Below the pieces are notes generated by a model. That model searched no databases and was not told the origin of the DNA. It was given only the letters and a program-made list of their open reading frames with translations. A stretch of DNA of 62,720 nt from Lachnospiraceae bacterium (GTDB taxonomy: Bacteria; Bacillota; Clostridia; Lachnospirales; Lachnospiraceae), in assembly GCA_022510745.1 (NCBI GenBank), contig JAFLSY010000014.1, positions 1-62,720 on the forward strand. The letters are read 5' to 3'. Below, piece by piece: positions 34,331 to 42,314 of this stretch (positions are counted from its first letter, which is position 1; each line of letters opens with the position of its first letter). The position numbers and the translations under genes were made by a program.

Positions 34331-35550
34331 TGTAGTACCCCCAAGGAAATTGGAACTTTTTTAATTTTCCGCAACATGATTTCGACAACAATTATTCCGA
34401 TAACAATATCAGAAACAACTACGAACAATAAAGCCAACCAGTCCATTCCTATCAAACCAAATAATCCGTAGGTGGAAAAGGTAGCATCTTTTCTCAACCA
34501 ACACCCGTATCTGTTCATAGCAGTAAATGAGAATACAATTACAAGATTGATAAGAAACACTATTCCAAAATAGCTATAAAATATTTTTCTTAACTTTGAA
34601 TAACTTAAGCCAACTAATAGATTGATCGTAAGGTCTTTCAACATCAAGCGAATACTAACCAATGCGTTCCAAACGGAAAGACAAGTTATCATGAGAAGCA
34701 AGATCAGTGATACTACAGCAACGATTTTTAGAGAATGGAAATAGTATTCGTTGAAATATTCATAATTGTCCTGTTGACTAAAAAAGTTAAATTTCAAGCC
34801 CAGCGTATCTTGTATGACCTCACTCAAATCCAAGATTTTTTCTTCTGTTGTTTGAAGAACTACAATGTCCATGAGACCATTTACTTGAAGCCCCAGATTG
34901 GCATGATTGATAAATTCCTCATTCACGGGTACAAAAATCGAAAAAATATAGTAGCTTTTTGAATTGAGAGCATAAAAATTGGAATGATACTCGTTACCTT
35001 TCAAAACACCTTGAACTTTTAGAGTTATTGCCTGATTGAGCGCAGGATCGTCAATATTTATTAGTGAACCAACGGGATATGTTTCACTCAACCCTTTTCC
35101 GATCAAGACAGGTATTTCTTTATCCTCTCCCAACGGGAAATCAAACATTAAATCCGTCCCTTGCAAAAGTTCAAATTGATTTGCTGCATAATACGATTCG
35201 TTCATATAACACAAGGATATTTCCATGTCATAACTGTTAGGTATAGATACCATAAAGCCATCTACATAAAAGGCGTAGTCAAAATGAGAATTTAAATAGT
35301 CATATACTTTCTGCGTTCCCTTTGCCTCTATTGCGCCAAAGTCAGCGACACTATTCGGGTCTAAGTTAGCAATGAAGTTACCTTCCTGATTTAGTCCTCT
35401 TGTTTCTTGATACCCTTGAAAGGTTGATATAACTGTGCGGGCAGCAATATAAGTTATATAATTTGACATACAAATCAATAGAATTACGCTTATACTGGGT
35501 ATCACTTTTCTTAAAAATATTTTCGAAACAAAAAACTTAAATATCTTCAT
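34327..35550 (-). CDS. FtsX/MacB-like ABC permease
   Basis: A 407-residue permease with one N-terminal membrane segment (about 17-38), a large extracytoplasmic domain (about 40-265) and three C-terminal segments (about 272-296, 320-345, 370-392), the standard MacB/FtsX layout. It overlaps the ATPase start by four bases and the upstream membrane gene by 14. Substrate unknown; peptide or lantibiotic-like efflux is the common role. Confidence 0.85.
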   Translation of the reverse strand: MKIFKFFVSKIFLRKVIPSISVILLICMSNYITYIAARTVISTFQGYQETRGLNQEGNFIANLDPNSVADFGAIEAKGTQKVYDYLNSHFDYAFYVDGFMVSIPNSYDMEISLCYMNESYYAANQFELLQGTDLMFDFPLGEDKEIPVLIGKGLSETYPVGSLINIDDPALNQAITLKVQGVLKGNEYHSNFYALNSKSYYIFSIFVPVNEEFINHANLGLQVNGLMDIVVLQTTEEKILDLSEVIQDTLGLKFNFFSQQDNYEYFNEYYFHSLKIVAVVSLILLLMITCLSVWNALVSIRLMLKDLTINLLVGLSYSKLRKIFYSYFGIVFLINLVIVFSFTAMNRYGCWLRKDATFSTYGLFGLIGMDWLALLFVVVSDIVIGIIVVEIMLRKIKKVPISLGVLQ

Positions 35551-36019
35551 ATTTCCGTACCTGCCTTGCGCTGATTAGTATATATACAGCAAAAATAAGA
35601 GGTAAAAACAGATTGCCGGTTAAACTTAAATTCAAATAAACACTTACCAAAGTAGATAGAAGATAAACGAATACCAATATAGTTAGGCAATCCAGCGAAT
35701 ACCGAGCCGTGATATTAAGTCCAGTATCTCCTACAAGTATTTTGCAAAATACTTCTGTTTTTTTTCTGTATAACATTTGATAATGAAAAACTATCACAAT
35801 AAATGTGGATAGAATTACAATCTGGAGTTGATAATCTAAAAAGTTTTCAAAAAAGCTTTTCAGAATATAGGACTCTAAATCTACAGTCTTTACATAATCA
35901 AACGTCAGGTTTAGAGAAAAACAGAAAGTGTATGCGATGCACAATTCTAATACATCTGTCAGTCTAAATAGAGATTTCTTCAAATTTACCATTGTCTTTG
36001 CCTCTGCCGGTGTAAGCAT
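35537..36019 (-). CDS. Membrane protein of the ABC exporter operon
   Basis: A 160-residue protein with about four hydrophobic segments (about 22-42, 62-82, 108-128 and 131-150) and no recognised domain. Start is uncertain: 36019 follows the regulator stop directly, while 35992 (MVNLKKSLFR) has GAGG eight bases upstream and may be the true one. It is packed between the XRE regulator and the permease, so it is probably a second membrane subunit. No function is known to me. Confidence 0.7.
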   Translation of the reverse strand: MLTPAEAKTMVNLKKSLFRLTDVLELCIAYTFCFSLNLTFDYVKTVDLESYILKSFFENFLDYQLQIVILSTFIVIVFHYQMLYRKKTEVFCKILVGDTGLNITARYSLDCLTILVFVYLLSTLVSVYLNLSLTGNLFLPLIFAVYILISARQVRKYEDI

Positions 36020-36020
36020 T

Positions 36021-36530
36021 TTAGTCTTTCTTCCGTGTCAGGCATATTCCAACGACTGAACCTATAAGAATGAACGGCGCCAGTCGGACAAATAACCATT
36101 CAAACGCATGAGCGGCTGTCCCCATAACGGCGGTTTCTGGGTCACTAAAATCCCACTCCAGATAAGGGCTTTCTAACACCGCTAAAACCGCAAATATTAT
36201 TACAACGGACACACATAATATGATAAATAGGCCATGAAGTGCTTTTCGTTGCATAGCCTTTCTTCGTGCGAGCTGCAAGTTGATTACCTCCAGCTTTTCA
36301 GAAATCGCTTTTAAGTCCTCAGCCGCTGCTTCAATAACAGTTTCCCCAAGCAAAGTGCTCACTGGAGTTTCAAGCGCCTCCGATAATGAAATCAACATTT
36401 CAGAATCAGGAACAGATAATCCTTTCTCCCATTTAGAAACTGTTTGTCGTACTACATTCAACTTGACAGCAAGCTCTTGTTGTGAAAGTCCTTTTGATTT
36501 TCTAATTGCTTTAATGTTTTCGCTTAACAT
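36021..36530 (-). CDS. XRE-family regulator with C-terminal membrane segments
   Basis: A 169-residue membrane-anchored regulator. The helix-turn-helix is at about 5-58 (KSKGLSQQELAVKLNVVRQTVSKWEKG), a helical linker follows, then two membrane segments at about 98-120 and 148-165. Membrane-bound XRE proteins commonly control adjacent exporters and may sense the membrane. AGGAGG lies nine bases before the start. It is the first gene of the exporter operon. Confidence 0.88.
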   Translation of the reverse strand: MLSENIKAIRKSKGLSQQELAVKLNVVRQTVSKWEKGLSVPDSEMLISLSEALETPVSTLLGETVIEAAAEDLKAISEKLEVINLQLARRKAMQRKALHGLFIILCVSVVIIFAVLAVLESPYLEWDFSDPETAVMGTAAHAFEWLFVRLAPFILIGSVVGICLTRKKD

Positions 36531-36603
36531 TAGATATCGCCTCCTACTTTATTAGCTTTTGCATTACAGGCAGCAGGAAAAAGGTATGCCGCCTACAACA
36601 TAA

Positions 36604-36632
36604 AGTATACGCAAACCTGCCCGTTGCGGCAA
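36604..36632 (-). promoter_or_regulatory. Probable promoter of the XRE-ABC operon
   Basis: On the minus strand TTGCCG (36632-36627) is followed after 17 bases by TATACT (36609-36604), about 75 bases before the XRE start. The -35 box is weak; a cgttgc/gcaacg inverted repeat overlaps it and could be an operator. Confidence 0.5.
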
Positions 36633-36679
36633 GCAACGCATATTAACATTACAAAAATGACGGCTCTAATTCTCTATCT

Positions 36680-36725
36680 ACGAGGAAAAAAAGCCCTGCT
36701 GATGACAGAGCTTTTCTAATCCTCG
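36680..36725. terminator. Bidirectional terminator-like double hairpin
   Basis: An outer stem acgagga/tcctcgt (36680-36686 with 36719-36725) encloses an inner stem agccctg/cagagct with one wobble. Runs of A on the left and T on the right give a T tract in both directions. It lies in the 550-base gap (36531-37080) between the XRE gene and the 37081-37464 gene. Confidence 0.65.
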
Positions 36726-36943
36726 TTTTATCCGTTAAATATTGTTTTATTTCTCTGTGCAGAACATTTTACAGACTTATCTCCGCCGCTTTTACATAAT
36801 CGACTTATCTCTGATGTCTGCCTCATCATTGGCTATTAGTATTTTTGTATTCATTCCTTGCACCTTCTTAAGAATTAAAAATAGCAGTTAATTTTCAACT
36901 ATTTATCTACGTCAAACCCGCAATGCATATTTAGTGACTAAAA

Positions 36944-36989
36944 ATTGCTCCATGCAAGTGTCGCTAATGCTAGATTTGCATGGAGTAAT
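36944..36989. repeat. Inverted repeat downstream of the membrane protein gene
   Basis: attgctccatgcaa (36944-36957) and ttgcatggagtaat (36976-36989) are complementary over 14 bases with one mismatch. No strong T run follows. It lies about 90 bases past the 37081 stop codon and may terminate or stabilise that transcript. Nothing else is visible in the gap. Confidence 0.5.
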
Positions 36990-37080
36990 GCTTTGTTTCT
37001 CTTTTTATTCAGGTGTTAGTGCAAATACATTAAGTTTAGAAGTGTTAAACTTATTACAAGTTATTTCAAGTGTTCTATTT

Positions 37081-37464
37081 CTACTTCTTATTTTTTTCTG
37101 TGGGCGACATAATTTCTGCTATCCGGGTTAATTCAACTTTGAGTTTTTCTAAATCCTCAATAGGTATTGTAAGTCCATTAATAATTATTTTTGCTCTTTT
37201 ATCACAACTTTTGAGTTTATCATATATCCATCCTGCTAACAACGAAGTCCCAACTCCAGAGACAAAAGTCAGCACAAAAGGAATCACATCATATAGGCCA
37301 AAGCTCTCACCAACTATATATTGTTCATGTAACTCAATCTTAGATCCATCTTCTACCGCTTTAGTTCGATTCCCATACATAATTTCTTTCATGTTTTTTT
37401 CGAGTAATGCTTGTAAAACTTCACTTGTACTATCTGTGACTACTTCAATTACAATCGCCTGCAT
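37081..37464 (-). CDS. Single-span membrane protein with small C-terminal domain, paired with metallopeptidase
   Basis: A 127-residue protein. An N-terminal beta/helix segment (about 1-55) is followed by one membrane-like stretch (FVLTFVSGVGTSLLAGWIY, about 64-82) and a C-terminal domain (KIIINGLTIPIEDLEKLKVELTR, quoted in part) with a beta-hairpin-helix look. This order recalls the EACC1-type components reported from peptidase-based conflict systems, but only loosely. Its start overlaps the metallopeptidase gene by 20 bases, so the two are translated together. Function not established. Confidence 0.72.
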   Translation of the reverse strand: MQAIVIEVVTDSTSEVLQALLEKNMKEIMYGNRTKAVEDGSKIELHEQYIVGESFGLYDVIPFVLTFVSGVGTSLLAGWIYDKLKSCDKRAKIIINGLTIPIEDLEKLKVELTRIAEIMSPTEKNKK

Positions 37465-38674
37465 CTTTATTCTCCTTTGAATATTTTGTTATTCCTTCAT
37501 CAGTATATTTATTAAATAAATCCTTTATTTCATCTACAGACATTTCATGAATTGCCTGCTGTACAATACCAAGAGGATATAAAGCATAAGAAGTATAATT
37601 TTGGGCTGCCCGCTCAACTTCATCAAATGATGTTTTATCAATCGCCTCATCCCCATAAACATCAACAAAATGTCGCAAATTAATCTTAGCCAAATATATG
37701 CGATCATAAAATTCAGTTTGTTTTGGAGAATCTTCTCTTTCTAGCATCTTACATTTAATTTCTTCTGCTAACCAGCAAAAGCTTAGAAACGCAACTATCG
37801 CTGATGCTATACCTAATTTTTCCTCGCCCGGAAAAGTTTCGAGAATACTATATGCATAAATATCAGCCTCAATTTCTTTTGGCGCAACAGCACTATTTAT
37901 TTTTAACTCAGGTTGCTTATCTAGGGTATGCCCTCTATCTAAGTGACCAAACTCGTGTAATATCATATAGTAAATTTGAAACAGGGACAACCTTTTTCCA
38001 AATTCAACTTCGGTTTTATCTAACCCATATAATACTGGTAACCCAGCAATAGAAATACTTGCTGGATCACTTTGAAAAGCTAACAGTGGTATCATTTTTT
38101 GCAATATTTCATTGTGTCGAGTTTCGTTATCAACTATTTTCATGCAAAAAATGTATGAATAATTAATTTGCATTAAAAAATGTAACAATGCTACACTTAT
38201 AACTAGTTGTCCGTTAGAGCCTGCTTTTAATATAGGAATTTTAGTATATTTTATATCAATTTTAGCACTTTTTAAATATATAGACGCTGTTGTGTTTCCA
38301 AATAAATCTTTAAAATGTTCAAGCACTATGTATATCCATATCGGATAATCTTTCTTGTTACCAAAAAAGACTCTATTTGCCCACTCTTGGGCGATTGGAA
38401 GAATATATTCTGTACGCTCCTTTTTAGTAAAGCGAGTGCTAGACATAAAAGCAGTTCTTACCATAAAATAGCATAATTGAGTTAATACAAACCATTCTCG
38501 TATAGATTTGTGTTTAGATTGAAAATCCTCAAATGACTTTATATGCTCTAGAAAAAAATTGGCAATAGATTGCTTAGGAAAAAGATTTTTAAAATAAGAT
38601 TTCTTATGAGCATCTGGAATAAGCGGCTCTATTAATAAATCATAATCAATACATATAGTTTTCTTATCTGACAT
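37445..38674 (-). CDS. HEXXH zinc metallopeptidase-like protein
   Basis: A 409-residue protein with a gluzincin-type active site: HEFGH at about 240-244 and a downstream EIEADIYAY segment (about 268) providing the third ligand. The ~235 N-terminal residues are helical and unassigned. Peptidases with this layout include the U49/Lit group, which cleaves EF-Tu during phage exclusion, and ImmA/IrrE-type proteins; membership is not proven. Start 38674 (MSDKKTICIDYD) has GAGGT five bases upstream. Very AT-rich relative to the core genome. Coupled to the membrane protein gene downstream. Confidence 0.8.
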   Translation of the reverse strand: MSDKKTICIDYDLLIEPLIPDAHKKSYFKNLFPKQSIANFFLEHIKSFEDFQSKHKSIREWFVLTQLCYFMVRTAFMSSTRFTKKERTEYILPIAQEWANRVFFGNKKDYPIWIYIVLEHFKDLFGNTTASIYLKSAKIDIKYTKIPILKAGSNGQLVISVALLHFLMQINYSYIFCMKIVDNETRHNEILQKMIPLLAFQSDPASISIAGLPVLYGLDKTEVEFGKRLSLFQIYYMILHEFGHLDRGHTLDKQPELKINSAVAPKEIEADIYAYSILETFPGEEKLGIASAIVAFLSFCWLAEEIKCKMLEREDSPKQTEFYDRIYLAKINLRHFVDVYGDEAIDKTSFDEVERAAQNYTSYALYPLGIVQQAIHEMSVDEIKDLFNKYTDEGITKYSKENKDAGDCN

Positions 38675-38832
38675 CTGACACCTCAATAAAATATAGACTA
38701 TTATGAAATTCGTAGTTTCACACTCAAAATCCTTAATTATATATTTTTAATATGACATTAATCCATCATGTCCATGGTGTATTATATATGATACCATAAT
38801 ATTAATCAACTAAATAGCTATTTAATTAAATA

Positions 38833-39822
38833 TCAACATGGAACCTCTATTCTGATTTGTTTTTGATTTACTAATCCTTCAATATTCTCAATATCAACTC
38901 CTAACTTTTTCGTTTCTATTAAATATTCAAATGGTAATTGAAACAAAAACTGTAATTTTGTATTTGTAATATATTCCTCGTCTGTAATTTCTAATTTATC
39001 ACTAATTCCTGCAACATACGCCAATATCTGTCTATAATAAAATTCTAATTCTTCGTGCATTTTTGTATTAACATCTCTTGCAGAAAAAATTATATGTCGT
39101 GGATATTTTTCTTTTAATATCTCAATATTTCCCCGGAAATCAAATACAATAATTGGAGAAACTAAATATTTTTGAATGGGCAAATGCAATAGGTTTGTAC
39201 TTGCTTTAACTTGTAGATGTGCTGCTCTACAATAATTCATTTTATCTATTCCTACCATCAAAGTTGCAAGTTCATTATCTTTTTCACACCATGAAATATC
39301 CATTGATGTATCATTGGGATTATAATAAAAATTCTTATGAGCCACAAGCATATTGTCTTCATTAGTATCAAAGAAAAACTTATATGATGTGGAAAAGGCT
39401 GAATATTTTTCATAATTAATTTCAGGATAACTATAGAGTATCTCTTTCTTCAACAATGCAATATTAATACACTTTTGGTTTGTGAATTGGTTATTATTAC
39501 AAGTATCAACAACCACGCATTCCGCAATTCTCCCAATAATTTTCATTATAGAATTAGTATATTCCATAAAGAACGAAAATGTATTATTTCCAATGTGATC
39601 CTTTATCCTATTATAATCTCTTTCAAATTCCTTATTGGTTGAATCAAAATAATAACGCAATATGATTTTTGCCTTTTCATTTGCTTTTGGATGTGACATT
39701 TTTTTGAAATATTCTTCTGTATTCGCAATTTCCATATAATCTCGTAAATAATGCATCAATCGTTTGCATTTATCTTGAATCGGAAATTCATTATAAATCG
39801 GTCTTCCATAAAAATCTCTCAT
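38833..39822 (-). CDS. Hypothetical AT-rich protein, possible PD-(D/E)XK nuclease fold
   Basis: A 329-residue protein with no clear family. A helix ending GRIAECVVVD (Glu101), then DKMNYC (Asp193) and LQVKAS (Gln204, Lys206) give an E...D...QxK pattern seen in restriction-type PD-(D/E)XK folds, where Q can replace the usual Glu. The C-terminal third is helical. Composition is strongly AT-rich. It is the last gene before the attachment repeat, a usual position for cargo defence genes. The nuclease reading is tentative. Confidence 0.65.
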   Translation of the reverse strand: MRDFYGRPIYNEFPIQDKCKRLMHYLRDYMEIANTEEYFKKMSHPKANEKAKIILRYYFDSTNKEFERDYNRIKDHIGNNTFSFFMEYTNSIMKIIGRIAECVVVDTCNNNQFTNQKCINIALLKKEILYSYPEINYEKYSAFSTSYKFFFDTNEDNMLVAHKNFYYNPNDTSMDISWCEKDNELATLMVGIDKMNYCRAAHLQVKASTNLLHLPIQKYLVSPIIVFDFRGNIEILKEKYPRHIIFSARDVNTKMHEELEFYYRQILAYVAGISDKLEITDEEYITNTKLQFLFQLPFEYLIETKKLGVDIENIEGLVNQKQIRIEVPC

Positions 39823-39888
39823 TTAGCTACCTCTTTGCATTCATCATGTCATTGATATTTTTCTAACAATCGCAATTTTGTCATTTCA

Positions 39889-40037
39889 AGGCTCTTTCAA
39901 AAAATGGTGTAGTAGTGGTGTAGTAAGCGCCATATCTCACCGTGAAATCATTGATTTTACAAGCTTTTCCGAGACTTTTCAAGATACTGCCGTGGCAGAC
40001 GAATAATATTTTTATCATATCTCTTATATCCCTTCAT
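39889..40037. repeat. Direct repeat 1: element end plus attachment core (att)
   Basis: About 150 bases nearly identical to 44845-44994. It includes tandem ggtgtagta units, a shared stretch from gaaatcattgattttac onward, the core tgccgtggca at 39987-39996, and the start of a PTP gene on the minus strand (ATG at about 40018, MIKILFVCHG). It marks the right end of the first element and the left end of the second. The 39823-40325 gap otherwise holds only a promoter/operator region. Confidence 0.85.
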
Positions 40038-40249
40038 AGGCCTTCAAACCTTGATATTTCGGGCTTTCCGGCACTTATTTAATTTTTGATTTTTACCCTT
40101 AATCTGTGTAAATCGTTATAAATCTACGCAAATTTACGGGCAAATGGTGTAGTAAAGAGTCTTTAAATGACTCATTCATTGTACCATATCAAATCCAACT
40201 TTACATCATAAGTTTTATAAAACTAATGGTTAAATGCTCGTTAGAAGCA

Positions 40250-40306
40250 ATTATACCCGTTATACCCTTGATATTTTTGAATATTAAGGGTATAATTGGG
40301 TATAAT
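40250..40306 (+). promoter_or_regulatory. Promoter inside a 57-bp palindrome, upstream of the ATPase-nuclease gene
   Basis: Arms at 40250-40275 and 40280-40306 are complementary with few mismatches and contain ATACCC/GGGTAT units. TTGATA (40268-40273) and TATAAT (40291-40296) lie within it at 17-base spacing, facing the gene that starts at 40326. Promoter and operator therefore coincide, pointing to tight control or autoregulation. Confidence 0.72.
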
Positions 40307-40325
40307 AAATGATGGAGGTGTCCTT

Positions 40326-42122
40326 ATGGTTGAGTTGGATATCATAGAGCGCATCGATGAATTGGAACGCGAAATTGCCTTATTGCCCTCCGGCAGCATC
40401 GCTGTTAAGAAAATAAAAGGTAAAGACTATTACTACCACCGCATTACACAAAATCAGAAGCGCACCGAAACATATATCAACTTTGATCAGGTAGAAGAGC
40501 TTCGTGCCCAGATTGAAAAAAGAAAGGAATTAGAAACAGAACTGAAAAAACTCAAGAGACTCGTCCCTTCGCCGGAACGCACAAGAGAGGAAAAGGCCAC
40601 GCATCAGTTTTCCACCTATGTGCGGATCGGTTCTCAGCTGAAAAGCTTGGTGGCTCCCGTGCAAAAATACAAACGGCGTGAATGCTATTCTGTATTACAC
40701 GATTTCGTATTTGGCGAGCAGCAAGATAAGGTGTTTATCCTTTACGGTTTGAGAAGAACGGGTAAGACCACATTGATTCGTCAGACAATATTGGACATGA
40801 CACCCGAACAGCTAAATGCGGCGGCCTTTATCCAAATCAAGACAAAAGATACGCTGTCGGAAATCAATACGGATTTGAAGTATCTCGAGGAACAAGGATA
40901 CAAGTATGTGTTTATCGATGAGGTCACCCTTATGGAAGACTTTATTGAAGGCGCCGCACTGTTTTCTGATATTTATGCTAGCAGCGGCATGAAGATCGTA
41001 CTGTCTGGCACAGATTCACTTGGGTTTATCTTTACCGAATACGAACAACTTTACGACCGCTGCATCCTGTTGCACACCACCTTTATCCCATACCGGGAAT
41101 TCGAAACTGTTCTTGGCATTACAGGTATCGACGAGTATATCCGGTACGGCGGAACGATGAGCATGGGTGGCGTTAATTATAACGAGCAGTCCTCTTTTGC
41201 TACGAACAAGAGCGCCGGCGAATATATCGACAGCGCTATTGCGAGGAATATTCAGCATTCATTAAAATATTATCAGGAAGGCGGCCATTTCCGTCATTTA
41301 AATGAGCTGTATGAAAAGGGAGAACTAACGAGCGCCATCAATCGTGTTGTAGAAGATATTAACCATCGATTCACCAAAGAGGTTCTCACAAAAACATTTG
41401 AGTCAAATGATTTAGCCATTTCTGTGCGTAATCTTCTTCATGATCGTAATGAGCCTATTGATATTACGCAAAACATCAATAAGGACGCCATAACTGAGTT
41501 TGTCAAAACAATGCTGGACATCCTCAATAAAGAAGAACAAATGGTTGAGGTAGATGATACACACGCATATCAGATCAGGGAATATCTGTCCCTGCTTGAT
41601 TTAATCATGGAAGTAGATCTGCTTCACTTCCCGGATGTCAATCATCGCGAAAAGATTACGGTGATCAGTCAACCGGGTATGCGCTATGCTCAAGCAGACG
41701 CACTGATCAGCAGTTTGTTACTTGATGAAAAATTCAATGCGCTTTCTGCCATGCAGCGAGGCCGCATCCTTGAGCGTATCCTAAGCGAGATCAAGGGCCG
41801 GATGATGGAAGATATCGTTCTGCTGGAAACGAAACTTGCCAATCCGAAAAAACAGGTATTCCAACTGCAATTCGCCATCGGTGAATTTGATATGGTAATT
41901 TACGATCCCATCACACTTACTTGTGAGATTTATGAAATCAAGCATAGCAATGAAGTCGTGGCAAATCAGTACAGGCATCTTATCAATACCGAAAAGTGCA
42001 CTGAGACCGAGCACCGCTTTGGTACGATCACCGGTCGGTATGTCATCTACCGCGGCAAAGCGGCCGAGTCTGACGGTGTTCAATATCTGAATGTCGAGCA
42101 GTATCTAAAATCCCTTGCATAA
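40326..42122 (+). CDS. AAA+ ATPase with C-terminal PD-(D/E)XK-like nuclease domain
   Basis: A 598-residue protein. An N-terminal coiled coil (about 1-80) precedes an AAA domain with Walker A LYGLRRTGKTTL (about 139-150) and Walker B KYVFIDEVTL. The ATPase resembles the archaeal-type/DUF4143 group. Near the C-terminus GEFDMVIYD and CEIYEIKHSN give the D...ExK pattern of a nuclease fold. Start 40326 has GGAGGTG five bases upstream. It is the only plus-strand gene in this segment. A role in DNA defence or toxin-like activity is plausible but not shown. Confidence 0.8.
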   Translation: MVELDIIERIDELEREIALLPSGSIAVKKIKGKDYYYHRITQNQKRTETYINFDQVEELRAQIEKRKELETELKKLKRLVPSPERTREEKATHQFSTYVRIGSQLKSLVAPVQKYKRRECYSVLHDFVFGEQQDKVFILYGLRRTGKTTLIRQTILDMTPEQLNAAAFIQIKTKDTLSEINTDLKYLEEQGYKYVFIDEVTLMEDFIEGAALFSDIYASSGMKIVLSGTDSLGFIFTEYEQLYDRCILLHTTFIPYREFETVLGITGIDEYIRYGGTMSMGGVNYNEQSSFATNKSAGEYIDSAIARNIQHSLKYYQEGGHFRHLNELYEKGELTSAINRVVEDINHRFTKEVLTKTFESNDLAISVRNLLHDRNEPIDITQNINKDAITEFVKTMLDILNKEEQMVEVDDTHAYQIREYLSLLDLIMEVDLLHFPDVNHREKITVISQPGMRYAQADALISSLLLDEKFNALSAMQRGRILERILSEIKGRMMEDIVLLETKLANPKKQVFQLQFAIGEFDMVIYDPITLTCEIYEIKHSNEVVANQYRHLINTEKCTETEHRFGTITGRYVIYRGKAAESDGVQYLNVEQYLKSLA

Positions 42123-42141
42123 TAGCAGTATAGCATGACAA

Positions 42142-42167
42142 AAGCCTCGGAATTAACTCCGGGGCTT
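42142..42167 (+). terminator. Probable terminator of the ATPase-nuclease gene
   Basis: aagcctcgga (42142-42151) and tccggggctt (42158-42167) pair with one mismatch, 20 bases past the stop codon. The following T run is poor, so strength is uncertain. Confidence 0.55.
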
Positions 42168-42314
42168 AACTTATATCGTATCGAAACTCTTCTTTCCTAA
42201 AAGTAGTAAATTAGTAGTAAATTCCACACCCATCCACTCTCAAACCCGCTATTTCACGGTATTCCCACAAAGAGTTGAGATGTTTGTGGAAATTTATATT
42301 TTCCCACAATGATT

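Larger units (their letters stand above)
27937..39986. mobile_element. Integrated mobilisable element remnant (Tn916-type integrase), about 12 kb
   Basis: Bounded by attachment cores at 27927 and 39987. From the left it carries integrase, excisionase, DnaC-like loader, frameshifted replisome organiser, two HTH proteins, putative oriT and mobC, then cargo: KTR protein, ABC exporter operon with XRE regulator, membrane protein-metallopeptidase pair and a PD-(D/E)XK-like protein. No relaxase, coupling protein or type IV secretion gene is present, so it cannot transfer alone. AT content rises sharply towards the right end, suggesting cargo of different origin. Confidence 0.75.
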
